In this document: piece by piece, positions 27,901 to 37,059 of the stretch | Layout of the letters: the number at the start of each line of letters is the position of its first letter | Position numbering within the stretch: position 1 is the stretch's first letter | From: Mycobacterium asiaticum | GTDB lineage: Bacteria; Actinomycetota; Actinomycetes; Mycobacteriales; Mycobacteriaceae | DNA: 64,000 bases | Direction: 5' to 3' | Assembly (NCBI RefSeq): GCF_001673365.1 | Contig: NZ_LZLS01000097.1 | Location: 97,348 to 161,347, forward strand | The notes under the pieces: model-generated | What the model was told of the DNA's origin: nothing | Database searches by the model: none | Seen by the model: only the letters and a program-made list of their open reading frames with translations | Position numbers and translations under genes: made by a program

Positions 27901-30900
27901 CTTCACTATCGCGGAGAACGACTGGCCGATCCAAGAGACGTGGGCCGGTCCAGGCGGGATTCGGGCAACGCTGACCTACGAGTGGAATCCGCGGCGACCA
28001 CCGGCCATCAAAAGCTTTGCCTCGAAACGAACAATCACCGTTATCGCGCTATGTCGCGAGTCGCATGTCATCGACGAATCGGAACGCGCACGGTGCGGCT
28101 CATGCGACACCGCCCTGTGCCGGGCCTGCGGCGACGACGGGATCTTCGCGGACTGTGCTGCGTGCGGCCTGGCATGCTGCGGCAGGTGCCGACGAGCCAC
28201 CGGCGGTCTTTGCCGGGGGTGCAGCGAGCCCATCCGGGCACCGGAATTAGACGAGAAGTTCGCCGTCGGGTGGCGGCTGAGCCGCGGAGTGACGCTTCAC
28301 GTCGGGCAGCGGCGGGCCGAGCTGGCACGACCGGGACAGTCAGCGCCGTCCCTGGTGGTCCGCGACGAGGACGTCGATGATCCCGCCCGCATTCGGTTGC
28401 GCGCGATGGCCATTCAGAGCGGTCTACCCGCTGACACTGGGCTGGTGGTGCGCAATGTGGACGACCGGCCGCAGGCGCCCGCCTCTGCCGGTCTGCTGTT
28501 GCGTAGCTCCTCGCTCACCGTCGGAGCTGAGTTGGCCATCGCAGAGTCCGATCAATCAGAGGTCGACGAGTGTGATCCCGCGGACCTGCCCGTTCATGAG
28601 GCCGTGCCGGTCGAAGGTGAACGTTCGGCGGGGTTGGCGGTTCTCCTGGCGAGCCTTCGCGCCCAGGTGCCACCGCCTGCTTCGCCGTGCGTGCTTCTCA
28701 CCAGGCGCTCGGAGTTCGTCGACATTTACCTCGAACCGGATCGTCTCGTCGAGCGAACAGTGGCGACCAGCACGGCGCCTCGAGCCGTGATGCACCGGAC
28801 GGCTCCGGTTAAGTGGCGGAAACAGTCGACTAAGGATGCGCTGCTCGCCGAGGCTGAACTGGCGGGATTGCGTGTGCGCATCGAGCGCCGCAACGATGCC
28901 GTCCTTGTAACCACCCGCGACGGCAACAAGCCAGCTGTGTTGAGTTGGGTTGCGGTGCCGGATGGTTCGTCCGCCGAGGAACAGATCGGCTGGTATCAAA
29001 TCCTTCGTTCGCTAGGCACTCCGGGTGGTCGAGTCGGTCAACCGAAGAACCAGACACCGATGGTCGAGCCGAACTTGTCGCCTTCAGAGTGCACGCTGGT
29101 CGACCGTAGTGTACGTCCAGTTGCCGAAGTCGCCTCAGTTGCGCACGGTGCCGAACTGGTTCCCGCACAACGCGCTTCGCTGGTGGCGGTCGTTGGTCAG
29201 CTGTCGGCAGTCGAACCCGCGACGACAGTCACGATGCCCACCGACATCGCAAGGCAACTGCTCGAACGTGTCAGTGGGGAGTTCACTGCTGCGGTGTCCA
29301 CCGGGTTCGATGTTCGCGAGGCCTGGCGTGGGCACGGAACCGCCGTGCACGAATACCGCACCTTCAACGGGAGGCCTGTGCCACCCAAGCTGGACGACAT
29401 CAGATTTCGACTCAACGATTTTGGCGTTTGCCGCGATGGCCATTTTTACGCACCAGGCACCTCAGTCTTGTGTGGCTCCTGCAGCACATGGACCTGCCGG
29501 GCATGCGATCCGTTGGAGCACCAGGCTGCCGTCCCGTGTCCCGGGTGCTCGGCGCAGGTGTGCCGACGCTGCCTTACGACCGAACACGCGGGGCCGAGCG
29601 TGCAGTGCAAAGTCTGTGAAAGTACCGCGTGCTCCACCTGCGGGCGTGACCCGCAAGTACGGACCTGTCCCATCTGCTGCCGCGAGATGTGTCGCGAGTG
29701 CCGGTCGGATGAAACGTGTTCTGCCTGTGCCGCTTTGACGCCTACGACCGATGAGCAGCTCCAGAAGCTACCGCCGGACCTAGCCGCTTCTGGCGCCACG
29801 GTGCTCGTCGGTTCCGACCGTGATGCCATGACAGTTGTAGTGAACCGTGGCGACACGGTCGAGCAAGCGGTCGTCCGCGATGGGAATGTCGATCGGTGGG
29901 TGGTGTTCGGCCGGAACGAAATTGACGACACCTACCAGTTGCGGCTGGCCGCGAGCCGCGAACTAGGCATGCAAATCAGCCCGCGTGTCGCAACGCTTGA
30001 TCACGATGTCGTCGTAGACACCGCGCACGTGGTGGTGGAGTCCAGACGGTTCTTTTGTGCCAGTTGGGCGGTCGGTGATCGCAAGCTGGGCCAGGATTCA
30101 CGGTGGTATGCCGATCCGGACGTCGATCTCGCGTCCCTCATCCTGGCCGAATTCAAGGCTCCGACAATGCTGCCCAGCGCGGCGGGCGCGATGCCTGCGG
30201 AAGTTCACCACGCACTGCGCGGCACGCGACCAGTTGACCCCGTCGAATTCACGATGCGGTGGATTCGTACGGGACACGATGTCATCGTTACGGAATCCGC
30301 AATGATTAGTCGAACTATTGATCCCTACGAAATAACCGACGAAGCGACTGCCTGGATCGACGGGCCCACCGAGTGCGGGTGGGCGTTGGAAGGGTGGACT
30401 CCGGCACCGCACATCCGAGCGCACACGTCGTGCGGAACCGCTCAGGCAGTGATCGTCGGCCTCGCTTCGGCGCTGGCCCTAGGGGTTCGCGTCGGCGGCC
30501 GCACATCCTGGTACACCATCGTGGCCTCACCGTCCGCGCCATGGGCCACCAGCCTGTCCCGGTTGGCCGGTGTCGAGGATGCCGACGAGGCCGTAGCCTT
30601 CGTCGACCCCAACCAAATCAGGTACTCGTCGGTGCGCAATGCGATCGAGGTGCGCCGTCAGGTGCGGCCGGTCGGGACGATTGACCAAGGTACTCGGCCC
30701 GGATTTCCCGATGTCACCCGTGACGCGCTCGATGCGTGGGCACTTGGTGCGCACATTTCGACGCCCCAATTCGGTTCACTTCCTTCTGAATTGGCCACTG
30801 CGATGCAGGACCGATGGCAGCCGGCAAGACCGTGGACGGTGTTGACCATCGGCGCTGAGGTCGAAGAAGCAATCACGGTCGCGGGCGGTTTGGTATCGCG

Positions 30901-31021
30901 ACACCAAGTCAGCCTTATGCCCGGACACACCGATGCACGTCGGATCGACCAGGCCACCGGGTATCCTGCCGATGCCGGTGTCATCGACTGGGAGGGCCAC
31001 TTTACTCATGGCGGCGAGTGA
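24944..31021 (+). CDS. Giant SNF2/HepA-type ATPase with two Cys-rich zinc clusters
   Basis: A 2025-aa protein. A beta-rich N-terminal 100 residues of unknown type precede a SNF2 motor: Walker A DEVGLGKT (about 214-221), DEAH (about 303), the helicase C block from LIFTQHTDT (about 511) to QRIGRVDRL (about 592). This branch resembles HepA/RapA and the DrmD-type ATPases. After a helical region come two Cys-rich segments: about 1050-1105 (CGSCDTALCRAC, CAACGLACCGRC, CRGC) and about 1495-1605 (CGSCSTWTCRAC, CPGCSAQVCRRC, CKVC, CPICCREMCREC, CSAC), which look like tandem RING/B-box-like zinc folds. ATG overlaps the upstream stop as ATGATTGA, so the two giants are coupled. No nuclease domain was recognised here; the partner carries one. 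Confidence 0.88.
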   Translation: MIEKRISHQLLNTGELILTPNERTALALPEHTATVTIDLEGEEFVAQWSSRSRKLSGEVLLERLQDYGQEDGLLRLRLVGQVYRLVLLPPGTAMQFKSKVDSRTTKKNAARKSRKKTVDRQFHPDSEYDWNAKENGAVGFLKPARDLLSEQLTAAGFDTLELVKLRLQGERLATLDNFTELLAVDIANVERMPHQEAVARHALSKLRGRAILADEVGLGKTIEAGFAVKELTLRGLAKRVLILCPATLREQWRDEMSSKFDLSFDVAHTSLQVRDQEKLILTLDLGVRALTALTKRPWDVVIVDEAHRVAGSGARKRRELVTALTGACRYALFLTATPIQNDLLELYRLIELLRPGTFTSVSEFKRQYMRGNDPRTPKDPAALRRLISSAMVRTTRAQAGVDRVVRRPVDVPIDLGPRERELYALSTELLRNVMRDPGDSMRRRSLALRLTASPFSMGTTALRMADRHPDPVVRDALQEVGHLAMDIQCSAREDTALRITSEWVRNHGRVLIFTQHTDTVTGLLRRLAAEGLDARAFHGSMSATERAATVAAFRAGEAPIMISTDAGAEGQNLQFCNCVLNYDLPWNPMRIEQRIGRVDRLTQPCDEVFVANLYARGTIDEQVYRLLAEKLRMFELLFGQVTTILGELDESKSVTFESRVLEALFAEDDSRMKRLLSQLGSELADARRRASTLIAADTTLSSWMAAAFEHRKELGKAGSNELAPEVAERTRIRQRNVQSWVRKVLKALDAQTIHDTGDGEGAFLTVQFDDVVAKELGNRTLLHIAFDRLGMEQHADAELCAVGSPVFEELLGLLKERGDMHATVPIVPDDPGPSPLRYSPDLTLVERRFVPPGSWSGQATFRTTIGEAESTEYVVTADINANKRTRMPRRPLADGERLPAVFGKPAEVITEFERVAAETLDALREDMVEEVSTERNRELLRIQAGYNAQISEATPQDQVRLRSALAAEEQRLTRVPDIRARAKLLAFTIAENDWPIQETWAGPGGIRATLTYEWNPRRPPAIKSFASKRTITVIALCRESHVIDESERARCGSCDTALCRACGDDGIFADCAACGLACCGRCRRATGGLCRGCSEPIRAPELDEKFAVGWRLSRGVTLHVGQRRAELARPGQSAPSLVVRDEDVDDPARIRLRAMAIQSGLPADTGLVVRNVDDRPQAPASAGLLLRSSSLTVGAELAIAESDQSEVDECDPADLPVHEAVPVEGERSAGLAVLLASLRAQVPPPASPCVLLTRRSEFVDIYLEPDRLVERTVATSTAPRAVMHRTAPVKWRKQSTKDALLAEAELAGLRVRIERRNDAVLVTTRDGNKPAVLSWVAVPDGSSAEEQIGWYQILRSLGTPGGRVGQPKNQTPMVEPNLSPSECTLVDRSVRPVAEVASVAHGAELVPAQRASLVAVVGQLSAVEPATTVTMPTDIARQLLERVSGEFTAAVSTGFDVREAWRGHGTAVHEYRTFNGRPVPPKLDDIRFRLNDFGVCRDGHFYAPGTSVLCGSCSTWTCRACDPLEHQAAVPCPGCSAQVCRRCLTTEHAGPSVQCKVCESTACSTCGRDPQVRTCPICCREMCRECRSDETCSACAALTPTTDEQLQKLPPDLAASGATVLVGSDRDAMTVVVNRGDTVEQAVVRDGNVDRWVVFGRNEIDDTYQLRLAASRELGMQISPRVATLDHDVVVDTAHVVVESRRFFCASWAVGDRKLGQDSRWYADPDVDLASLILAEFKAPTMLPSAAGAMPAEVHHALRGTRPVDPVEFTMRWIRTGHDVIVTESAMISRTIDPYEITDEATAWIDGPTECGWALEGWTPAPHIRAHTSCGTAQAVIVGLASALALGVRVGGRTSWYTIVASPSAPWATSLSRLAGVEDADEAVAFVDPNQIRYSSVRNAIEVRRQVRPVGTIDQGTRPGFPDVTRDALDAWALGAHISTPQFGSLPSELATAMQDRWQPARPWTVLTIGAEVEEAITVAGGLVSRHQVSLMPGHTDARRIDQATGYPADAGVIDWEGHFTHGGE

Positions 31022-31214
31022 TGCGTTGACTGTGGTGTCGACTCTGCAATCGCCGTCGAGACTTCGTGTCCGCTGATGATCGGCGCCACCTAGGCGTACC
31101 GATCCGTTCCGGGTCCAAGCTGTTCCCAAAGCCGCCGAGCCAGGGTTTGACAGCCGGTTACTAATATCGAGCGCAACAACTAGCAAACGACGATGTGTGT
31201 TCATGGAGGTATTG

Positions 31215-31793
31215 ATGTCGGTCAAGCTGGCTAAGGGTGGCAACGTCTCGCTTGCGAAGCAAGCGCCTAATCTGACCGCAGTTGCGGTTGGCCTGGGGTG
31301 GCACGCTCGCGCGACTGCCGGCGCCGACTTCGACCTCGATGCCAGTGCGTTTGCGACCGGGCCCAACAAGAAGGTGCTTTCCGACAGCCATTTCGTGTTC
31401 TACAACAACCCCTACTCCCCTGAACGCACGATCGAGCACACCGGCGACGATCTGGTCGGTGGCAGCGGCGGTGACGACGAGGTAATCAACGTGGATCTCG
31501 CGAACACGCCTCCGGCAATCACCAACATCTTCTTCTCGGTGTCGATCCACGATGCCGACAACAGGCGGCAAAACTTCGGCCAGGTCACCAACGCTTACAT
31601 CCGAGTCGTCGATCAGGCCACCACTCTGGAACTTGCCCGTTTCGACCTCACCGAGGACGCGTCCACGGAAACCGCGATGATATTTGGCGAGCTCTACCGC
31701 CATACCGGGGAATGGAAATTCCGGGCGATCGGCCAGGGGTATGCCTCCGGCCTTCGGGGCATTGCGGTGGACTACGGCGTCAACGTCGAGTAG
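31215..31793 (+). CDS. TerD-family protein following the giant helicase pair
   Basis: A 192-aa TerD very similar to the protein at 14161-14736: it shares KGGNVSL, QAPNLTAVAVGLGW, FDLDASAFA, EDASTETAM and AIGQGYASGL. The ATG at 31215 has GGAGG 5 nt upstream. It lies 194 nt after the giant SNF2 gene; a TTGACA (31147-31152) and a TAATAT (31162-31167) lie in this gap but are spaced too closely for one standard promoter. It may be the Ter link of the giant-helicase module or a simple duplication. Confidence 0.92.
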   Translation: MSVKLAKGGNVSLAKQAPNLTAVAVGLGWHARATAGADFDLDASAFATGPNKKVLSDSHFVFYNNPYSPERTIEHTGDDLVGGSGGDDEVINVDLANTPPAITNIFFSVSIHDADNRRQNFGQVTNAYIRVVDQATTLELARFDLTEDASTETAMIFGELYRHTGEWKFRAIGQGYASGLRGIAVDYGVNVE

Positions 31794-31938
31794 CCGTCGC
31801 GGCGAAGGCTTTTGGGCGCCGCCCGTCCAGGCCGCCGCCTGGTGACGGAGACTGGCCGCCCGGTAGGTAATGTGGCCCGCCCGTGGCGGTCAGAGTCCGT
31901 CACCGCACCGCGTCAAGATCGTCGAAGCCGGTTCAAAA

Positions 31939-33099
31939 TCAGTCCCGACGTCCCCCCGGTAACCGATGCTGGACCCACTGCCAGTCGATTCGCTCCTGTT
32001 CCAGCCGCACTCGTTCACCCCATCGGTCTCCAACCAGCTCGGCGTAGAGATCTTGCTCGTCAGAGGTCAGCCTGGTCAAAAGCGACTTGGCCGGGCGGTC
32101 TTCGGTCACCCAACGGTCGCGATGGGCGAGCAGAGTCTGGCGGTCCATCAGCACCGAGCATGCTTGCGGGAGCCACGCGCGCAGCCGGTCGAGAATGGCG
32201 AATCCGTGGGTGTCGATGTCTCCCCAGTAGCAGACGTCGACGTCGGCCAGCCAAGGCATCCGACCAGCGCTGTCGATGTCGAAGCCCTTTCCCCAAATCA
32301 CCACACCATCGTCGGGAATGTCGACCGACAGATAGCTGACCTCATTTTCGATGATTAGCGCCCGGCGTGGTTCAACGGTGAGTTGGGCCAGTTCCTCGGC
32401 ACGGACCGCCAATTCGGTGAGCGTCGGCCCCGGGAAGCCCAACGACGCCGACGGCCTCAGCCGAACCAGGCTCGGCTTCGTCCGAAGCCCAAGTCCGGCC
32501 AAGAATCCTGCGGCCGACGAGGAGACACCGAGCATCGCCGCCAGCACTGGACGGTGTCGCTCAGCGAACTTGGTGTCGACACCTGGGGCGGTGATCTCGC
32601 GCAGATACCGTTGCGAGTGGCGATGGCTGTCTAGCCAGGCGTAGGCGGCTAGCAGCTGCGGCATCTCTGCCGACAGTTCCAGGGCGCGAAGCGGATGCTC
32701 GACGATCCAGTCCCGCACCGGCGAATGTTGTTGTGTTAGCGACAGAATCTCGTCGAACCTACGAACCGAAGTGGTCACACCTAACAGTGTCCACACTTGC
32801 TCGAAAGTGAATATCGTTGCGCGGCACGGTAATCGATTGCGGCCGATCTGTCTGCCGCCAATCTCCTGCCATTGCAGCGCGTATCGACGGTCGTCGCGCC
32901 GCCCGGCGTCCAAGGCAGTTACCCACGCCCGCGCGGCAGCGACGTCGTCACCAATCTCTGATGGTCTGGGACCGCGCAGCGGCACTTCGATCGGCTCAAA
33001 CGCAACGCCGTCGGCATAAGCACGCAAGAGCGATCCGTCATCCCACCGGCGGCTAACCCTGGCCGCGATGTCCTCGGGTGTGGTCCACCGGTTACTCAT
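31939..33099 (-). CDS. jetD: Wadjet nuclease subunit JetD (MksG/EptD type, Toprim)
   Basis: A 386-aa protein with the N-terminal DUF3322 part and C-terminal DUF2220 Toprim-like part of JetD. The Toprim acidic signature is visible as IENEVSYL and YWGDIDTHGF with the D-x-D pair, near residues 265 and 310. JetD cleaves plasmid DNA after the SMC complex has extruded it. It starts 4 nt inside the end of jetC (ATGA). Last gene of the operon, convergent with terD across 145 nt. Confidence 0.92.
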   Translation of the reverse strand: MSNRWTTPEDIAARVSRRWDDGSLLRAYADGVAFEPIEVPLRGPRPSEIGDDVAAARAWVTALDAGRRDDRRYALQWQEIGGRQIGRNRLPCRATIFTFEQVWTLLGVTTSVRRFDEILSLTQQHSPVRDWIVEHPLRALELSAEMPQLLAAYAWLDSHRHSQRYLREITAPGVDTKFAERHRPVLAAMLGVSSSAAGFLAGLGLRTKPSLVRLRPSASLGFPGPTLTELAVRAEELAQLTVEPRRALIIENEVSYLSVDIPDDGVVIWGKGFDIDSAGRMPWLADVDVCYWGDIDTHGFAILDRLRAWLPQACSVLMDRQTLLAHRDRWVTEDRPAKSLLTRLTSDEQDLYAELVGDRWGERVRLEQERIDWQWVQHRLPGGRRD

Positions 33100-36000
33100 C
33101 GCCGCCGACCGTCGCGGCGTACCCGGTACTCCTCGATCGTCATTGTCTGCAGGCGAGAACAGGTTCCGGTTGGGTTGTCGACGAAACCAATTGCTTTGAC
33201 ATACGGCTCGATGACGTGGACCTTCTGCAACGGCGTGACGATGAGAAGCTGCAGTCCGAGCGTCGCAAAAAGTTCCAGCGCGTAGCGGGTCGAGACGTCC
33301 GAGCCCCGCCCGAATGCCTCGTCGATGACGGCGAACCGGAAATCCTGGGATTGTTCAGCACCCCATTCGAGCCCGAATTGATAAGCCAGAGACGCGGCCA
33401 GAATCGTGTAGGCGAGCTTCTCCTTCTGACCACCGGACTTGCCGTCGGAGTCGCTGTAATGCTCCCATTCCTCACCGGTCTCGACGTCACGCTCGGAAGC
33501 CGAGAAGACGAACCAGTTGCGCACGTCGGTGACCCGGCGGGTCCAGTTCTTGTCGGATTCGGCGTAGCCGTCGCGACCGCGGAAGCGTTCGATAATCCGC
33601 TTTACATCGAGGAAGCGTTGCTCGGAGTACTGGTCGCCATCGACGGCAAGGCTGTCGTTGGTCAAGTTGCGCAGGTCTGAGCGGAACTGTGAGACGTCTT
33701 GGTTGGTGGTGTGCTCTTTCTCCAACCGGATGTAGCGGCCCGGGTTGTAGGGCACCGCGCCGAGTGCCTCGTTGATCCGCTGGACACGCTCGTCAATCGC
33801 CGCTGCCCGCCGGCCGAGCCAGTTGTTGAATCCGGCCAACTCCTGGATCGCGTTCTTGTTGAGTTGTTCTTTGAACTCGGTCTCGAAACGCGGGAGGTCG
33901 TCGGTCGCGACGCGGTCCCGAAACGCCACGAAGTCGCCGCGGGCCTCGACGTTGGCATCCATGTCCGCACGAAGCTCGGGCCAGCGGCTCAAGACCGCGG
34001 CCATGTACTGGCCGAGGTTCTGTCCATAGCCGCCGAGTTCGCGGGTTAGTCGCTCGATGCGTCGATGCAGATCGTCGGAAAGCGCTGTCTCGGCTTGGAC
34101 GCACTCCGCTGCCCGCAATGGACGATTCCTACCCACACGGTTATCCAGTGCAGCGTAGGACTCCCTGGCGCATTTCAGCTCCTGTTCCGGCTGTGCCGCA
34201 ACGAAGTCGTCGTCGCCCTTCTTGTCCTGTTTCGCCTGTTCGGCCGCCTTGGCCGTGGTGGCGAGACGGCCGGTGAGTTCCTTGATCAATTCGGTTACGG
34301 CGCTGGCTAACTCGCTGTTGCAGTGCAGTTCACGGGCGATCTCCGTCAGACGCGACGATCCTTCCTCTAGCCGGATTCGTTCAGCGTCATGGTCATTCGC
34401 CCGAGTTTCCGCCTCCTCGAAGTCGAGATCGTTCCAAGCGCGAAAACCTTCGATACGCAGCAGCGCGTCCGATCGTTGCTGCAGCGCCTCCCGCTGCGAG
34501 CTCAGCGTTGCCAGGTCAGCTGCGGCCTGTTCGCGTATTCCCTCAAGGTCTGCCAGCTCGGTCCGCAGCGCGGCGATTTTCCGCTCGTTCGCCCAACCGA
34601 GCACCCAACGCCGGGGGTCGTCGACGCGGTGCCGATCATCTTTTTCGTGCCGCTCCCCGGAGCGCACCTGACCCTCACGGGTAACCGCCCGACGCTGGCT
34701 GCGGAACTCCTCAACGCTTGCCGCGCAACGAAAGTCGGCCCTCTTGGTCAGCTCGTTGACCAGGTACTCGCGGAAGTCCCCTTCCTTGACGTCAAGGCAA
34801 TCGGCGAGCAACAACCCGTCGTGCTCCGGCGGTTGGAGTCGGACCCTTTGTCGGGGAACCCGTTCGTAGACCAGCTTGGCTCCGGTGGCTTTGCCGCCGC
34901 GACCGTGGAAGGTGAGCCGTCGGCCGTTCACCCAGGTGGCAACGGCGTCGTAATGCTGCTGTGGCACCAGCAGCGAGAGCGCGAACCCGCGCAGCACTCG
35001 CTCGGCGGCCCCACGCCACTCGGAGTGGGCATCGCTGACGTCGAGGAGTTCGCCGGCATACGGAAGGCTTTCCGGCGTCAGCTTCAGTGCCGCGCACAGT
35101 TCGGCGCGCACCTCAACCTGCTCGACAGGCAGGTTGCTGGTGCGTTGCTCCAGGCTGGCGAGTTCGTCGCTGACGAGCTCACACTTGCGTCGCAAATCCC
35201 GCTCGCGCCCGATCGCTTCGGCGGTGGCCGTATCGACTGCTCGTTTCTCGGTGGCAAGTCGCGGGCGCTCGGTCGCGGTCAGTGCGGCAAGTGCCGCGAA
35301 ATCCTCACGGTCGGTGACGGGCCGCAATCCAGCGTCGGCGACCGCGTCATCGAATAACGTCCTTGTGCGACGGCGTGTTTCGGCCTGAAAGCGAGCCTCG
35401 CGGCTGAGCCGCTCTAGCTCGCCGATGCGGTCCCCACCCGCTTTGGCGCGCTCTTCGATCAGGGACTCGCGCTTGTTAGTGAGCTCTTGCTGTTTAGCTT
35501 CCGCGGCGTCCTGCTGAGCACCTAGCGCCGCGCCTTCGATCTGCAATTGAGAGATTTCGCCGGCCAATAGCTTCGCACGCAGCTCGGCGATGAAGAGTCG
35601 CACGGCCGATCGCTGGCGATCCAAGTCGTCGCGCTCGCCGAGCGCGGTATCGTACTTGGCTGCGGTCTGCACGATCGGTTCGAGTGCCTCCAGTTGCTCG
35701 CGCGCCCGCTTGACCGCGTCGTGGGCCTTGGTCAGGTCGTCGAAGTGGGCGATGATGTGGCGTACCCGCTCGGTGGCGTCGCTCGGTTCGAGCATATGGT
35801 CACGTACGAAGTCGTTGAGGTTGCCGACCGACTTCATCGAGACAGTTTGGTGGAACAACTCCAGCGCCTGTTCTGAGCGGATGCCGAGCAGACGCCTCAA
35901 AGACGTTGCGTACTTGGGGAATTCGTCGAAGATCTCTGCTCCGGCGGCGCGCAGCCGCTTGCGAAGATCGCGTAGGTCGTTGCCAAAGTCGGCAAAGTCC

Positions 36001-36488
36001 GTGGTGATCGAGAGTTGTTTGGTCGCGGTAACGAAAAAGCGGTAGGGCTGTCCGACACTTTCACGTTGCTGGAACACTTGGGCGAGCGTGACGGTCTCGT
36101 TGTGACCGTGATTGGTGAAGACGCCGAGGATGACAGAGTACGTGCGCCGGTTCTCCCGCAGTCCTTTGGCGCGCGACCGTCCGGTGGCCTCGATTCGCTC
36201 CGATTTGTAGTGGCCTTCGACGTAGGAGCGCAAGGTGCGTTCCTTGGCGTCGGCGCCCGCAGCCTTGTTGTACGCCGCCTTATGGGAAGGCACCAGCAAG
36301 GTGGTGAGCGCGTCGACGATCGTCGACTTGCCCGAGCCGATGTCACCGGTGAGTAGTGCGGTGTCGGCGCCTGGGGTGAACGTCCAGACTTGGCCGTCGA
36401 AGGTGCCCCAGTTCAACACTTCGGCGTGCTGCAGCCGATAACCGGCTCTTTGACTGAGTCCAGTTGTCGCACAGGTTATTTCACTCAT
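33096..36488 (-). CDS. jetC: Wadjet SMC-like ATPase JetC (MksB/EptC type)
   Basis: A 1130-aa MukB/MksB-like ATPase. Walker A is TGDIGSGKST near residue 50. Two long coiled-coil arms rich in Glu, Arg and Leu span about 220-460 and 590-870 around a hinge. The C-terminal head has the ABC signature SGGQKEK and Walker B VIDEAFGRGSD. It dimerises with its kleisin partners and extrudes DNA loops. ATG 36488 is preferred over GTG 36491; it overlaps jetB by 8 nt. Confidence 0.94.
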   Translation of the reverse strand: MSEITCATTGLSQRAGYRLQHAEVLNWGTFDGQVWTFTPGADTALLTGDIGSGKSTIVDALTTLLVPSHKAAYNKAAGADAKERTLRSYVEGHYKSERIEATGRSRAKGLRENRRTYSVILGVFTNHGHNETVTLAQVFQQRESVGQPYRFFVTATKQLSITTDFADFGNDLRDLRKRLRAAGAEIFDEFPKYATSLRRLLGIRSEQALELFHQTVSMKSVGNLNDFVRDHMLEPSDATERVRHIIAHFDDLTKAHDAVKRAREQLEALEPIVQTAAKYDTALGERDDLDRQRSAVRLFIAELRAKLLAGEISQLQIEGAALGAQQDAAEAKQQELTNKRESLIEERAKAGGDRIGELERLSREARFQAETRRRTRTLFDDAVADAGLRPVTDREDFAALAALTATERPRLATEKRAVDTATAEAIGRERDLRRKCELVSDELASLEQRTSNLPVEQVEVRAELCAALKLTPESLPYAGELLDVSDAHSEWRGAAERVLRGFALSLLVPQQHYDAVATWVNGRRLTFHGRGGKATGAKLVYERVPRQRVRLQPPEHDGLLLADCLDVKEGDFREYLVNELTKRADFRCAASVEEFRSQRRAVTREGQVRSGERHEKDDRHRVDDPRRWVLGWANERKIAALRTELADLEGIREQAAADLATLSSQREALQQRSDALLRIEGFRAWNDLDFEEAETRANDHDAERIRLEEGSSRLTEIARELHCNSELASAVTELIKELTGRLATTAKAAEQAKQDKKGDDDFVAAQPEQELKCARESYAALDNRVGRNRPLRAAECVQAETALSDDLHRRIERLTRELGGYGQNLGQYMAAVLSRWPELRADMDANVEARGDFVAFRDRVATDDLPRFETEFKEQLNKNAIQELAGFNNWLGRRAAAIDERVQRINEALGAVPYNPGRYIRLEKEHTTNQDVSQFRSDLRNLTNDSLAVDGDQYSEQRFLDVKRIIERFRGRDGYAESDKNWTRRVTDVRNWFVFSASERDVETGEEWEHYSDSDGKSGGQKEKLAYTILAASLAYQFGLEWGAEQSQDFRFAVIDEAFGRGSDVSTRYALELFATLGLQLLIVTPLQKVHVIEPYVKAIGFVDNPTGTCSRLQTMTIEEYRVRRDGRRR

Positions 36489-37059
36489 CACCGGTCACGG
36501 CTCCGGCGTACTCGCGCAACTTGCCCGCGAAATCGGACAAGGTCTGGGCGTCGACGTAGGCTTTGAGAATCCGCCGTACCTCCCAATGGTCGCTTTGACC
36601 CCGTAGCGGGCGCAGAAAGCCTAGTTCGGCCGCCTTTTTGATCGTCGTCTCGGCCTGGTCCACGACTCGCGCGTCGTTGCTCGACGCAGCCTGGAAGACC
36701 CTCAACATCTCCACGATCTGGTCGGTGGTCAGGACCAACCTGCCGTCGCCACCGGTGGTTTCGAATTCGACGAGCCGCTTGCGCAGCAACACCAGCAGCA
36801 GACTGACGTTGTACGTCAGGGCCCGGCGGCGTACCAGCCGCGGCAGAGCTTCATCGCCGTCTTCCTGAGGTCTCGACCGCAAATAGCTGTAGCCCTCCGC
36901 GTCGTCGACGACGACATCGACGCCGATGGTGGCGAAATGGTCCCTCACTCCGGCGCCCAAGCGCTCCAGCGTCAGCCAAGTGTCCTCATCTGACTCGCGG
37001 TAAACGACACCCTGCATCAGCCGGATGATGGCGCTCGCGACCGCGTGCTCGTTGCTCAT
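36481..37059 (-). CDS. jetB: Wadjet subunit JetB (MksE/EptB type, DUF4194)
   Basis: A 192-aa winged-helix protein of the MukE/MksE class. The family pattern VVYRESDEDTWLTLERL near residue 16, then GYSYLRSRP and the RRRALTYNVSLLLVLLRKRL helix, are typical of DUF4194. It binds the kleisin JetA and the SMC heads. Overlaps both neighbours by 4 and 8 nt. Confidence 0.92.
   Translation of the reverse strand: MSNEHAVASAIIRLMQGVVYRESDEDTWLTLERLGAGVRDHFATIGVDVVVDDAEGYSYLRSRPQEDGDEALPRLVRRRALTYNVSLLLVLLRKRLVEFETTGGDGRLVLTTDQIVEMLRVFQAASSNDARVVDQAETTIKKAAELGFLRPLRGQSDHWEVRRILKAYVDAQTLSDFAGKLREYAGAVTGDE

Noticed and set aside
34389..35357. Plus-strand frame of 322 codons inside jetC
   Set aside because: No recognisable motif; it is antisense to the SMC coiled-coil region.
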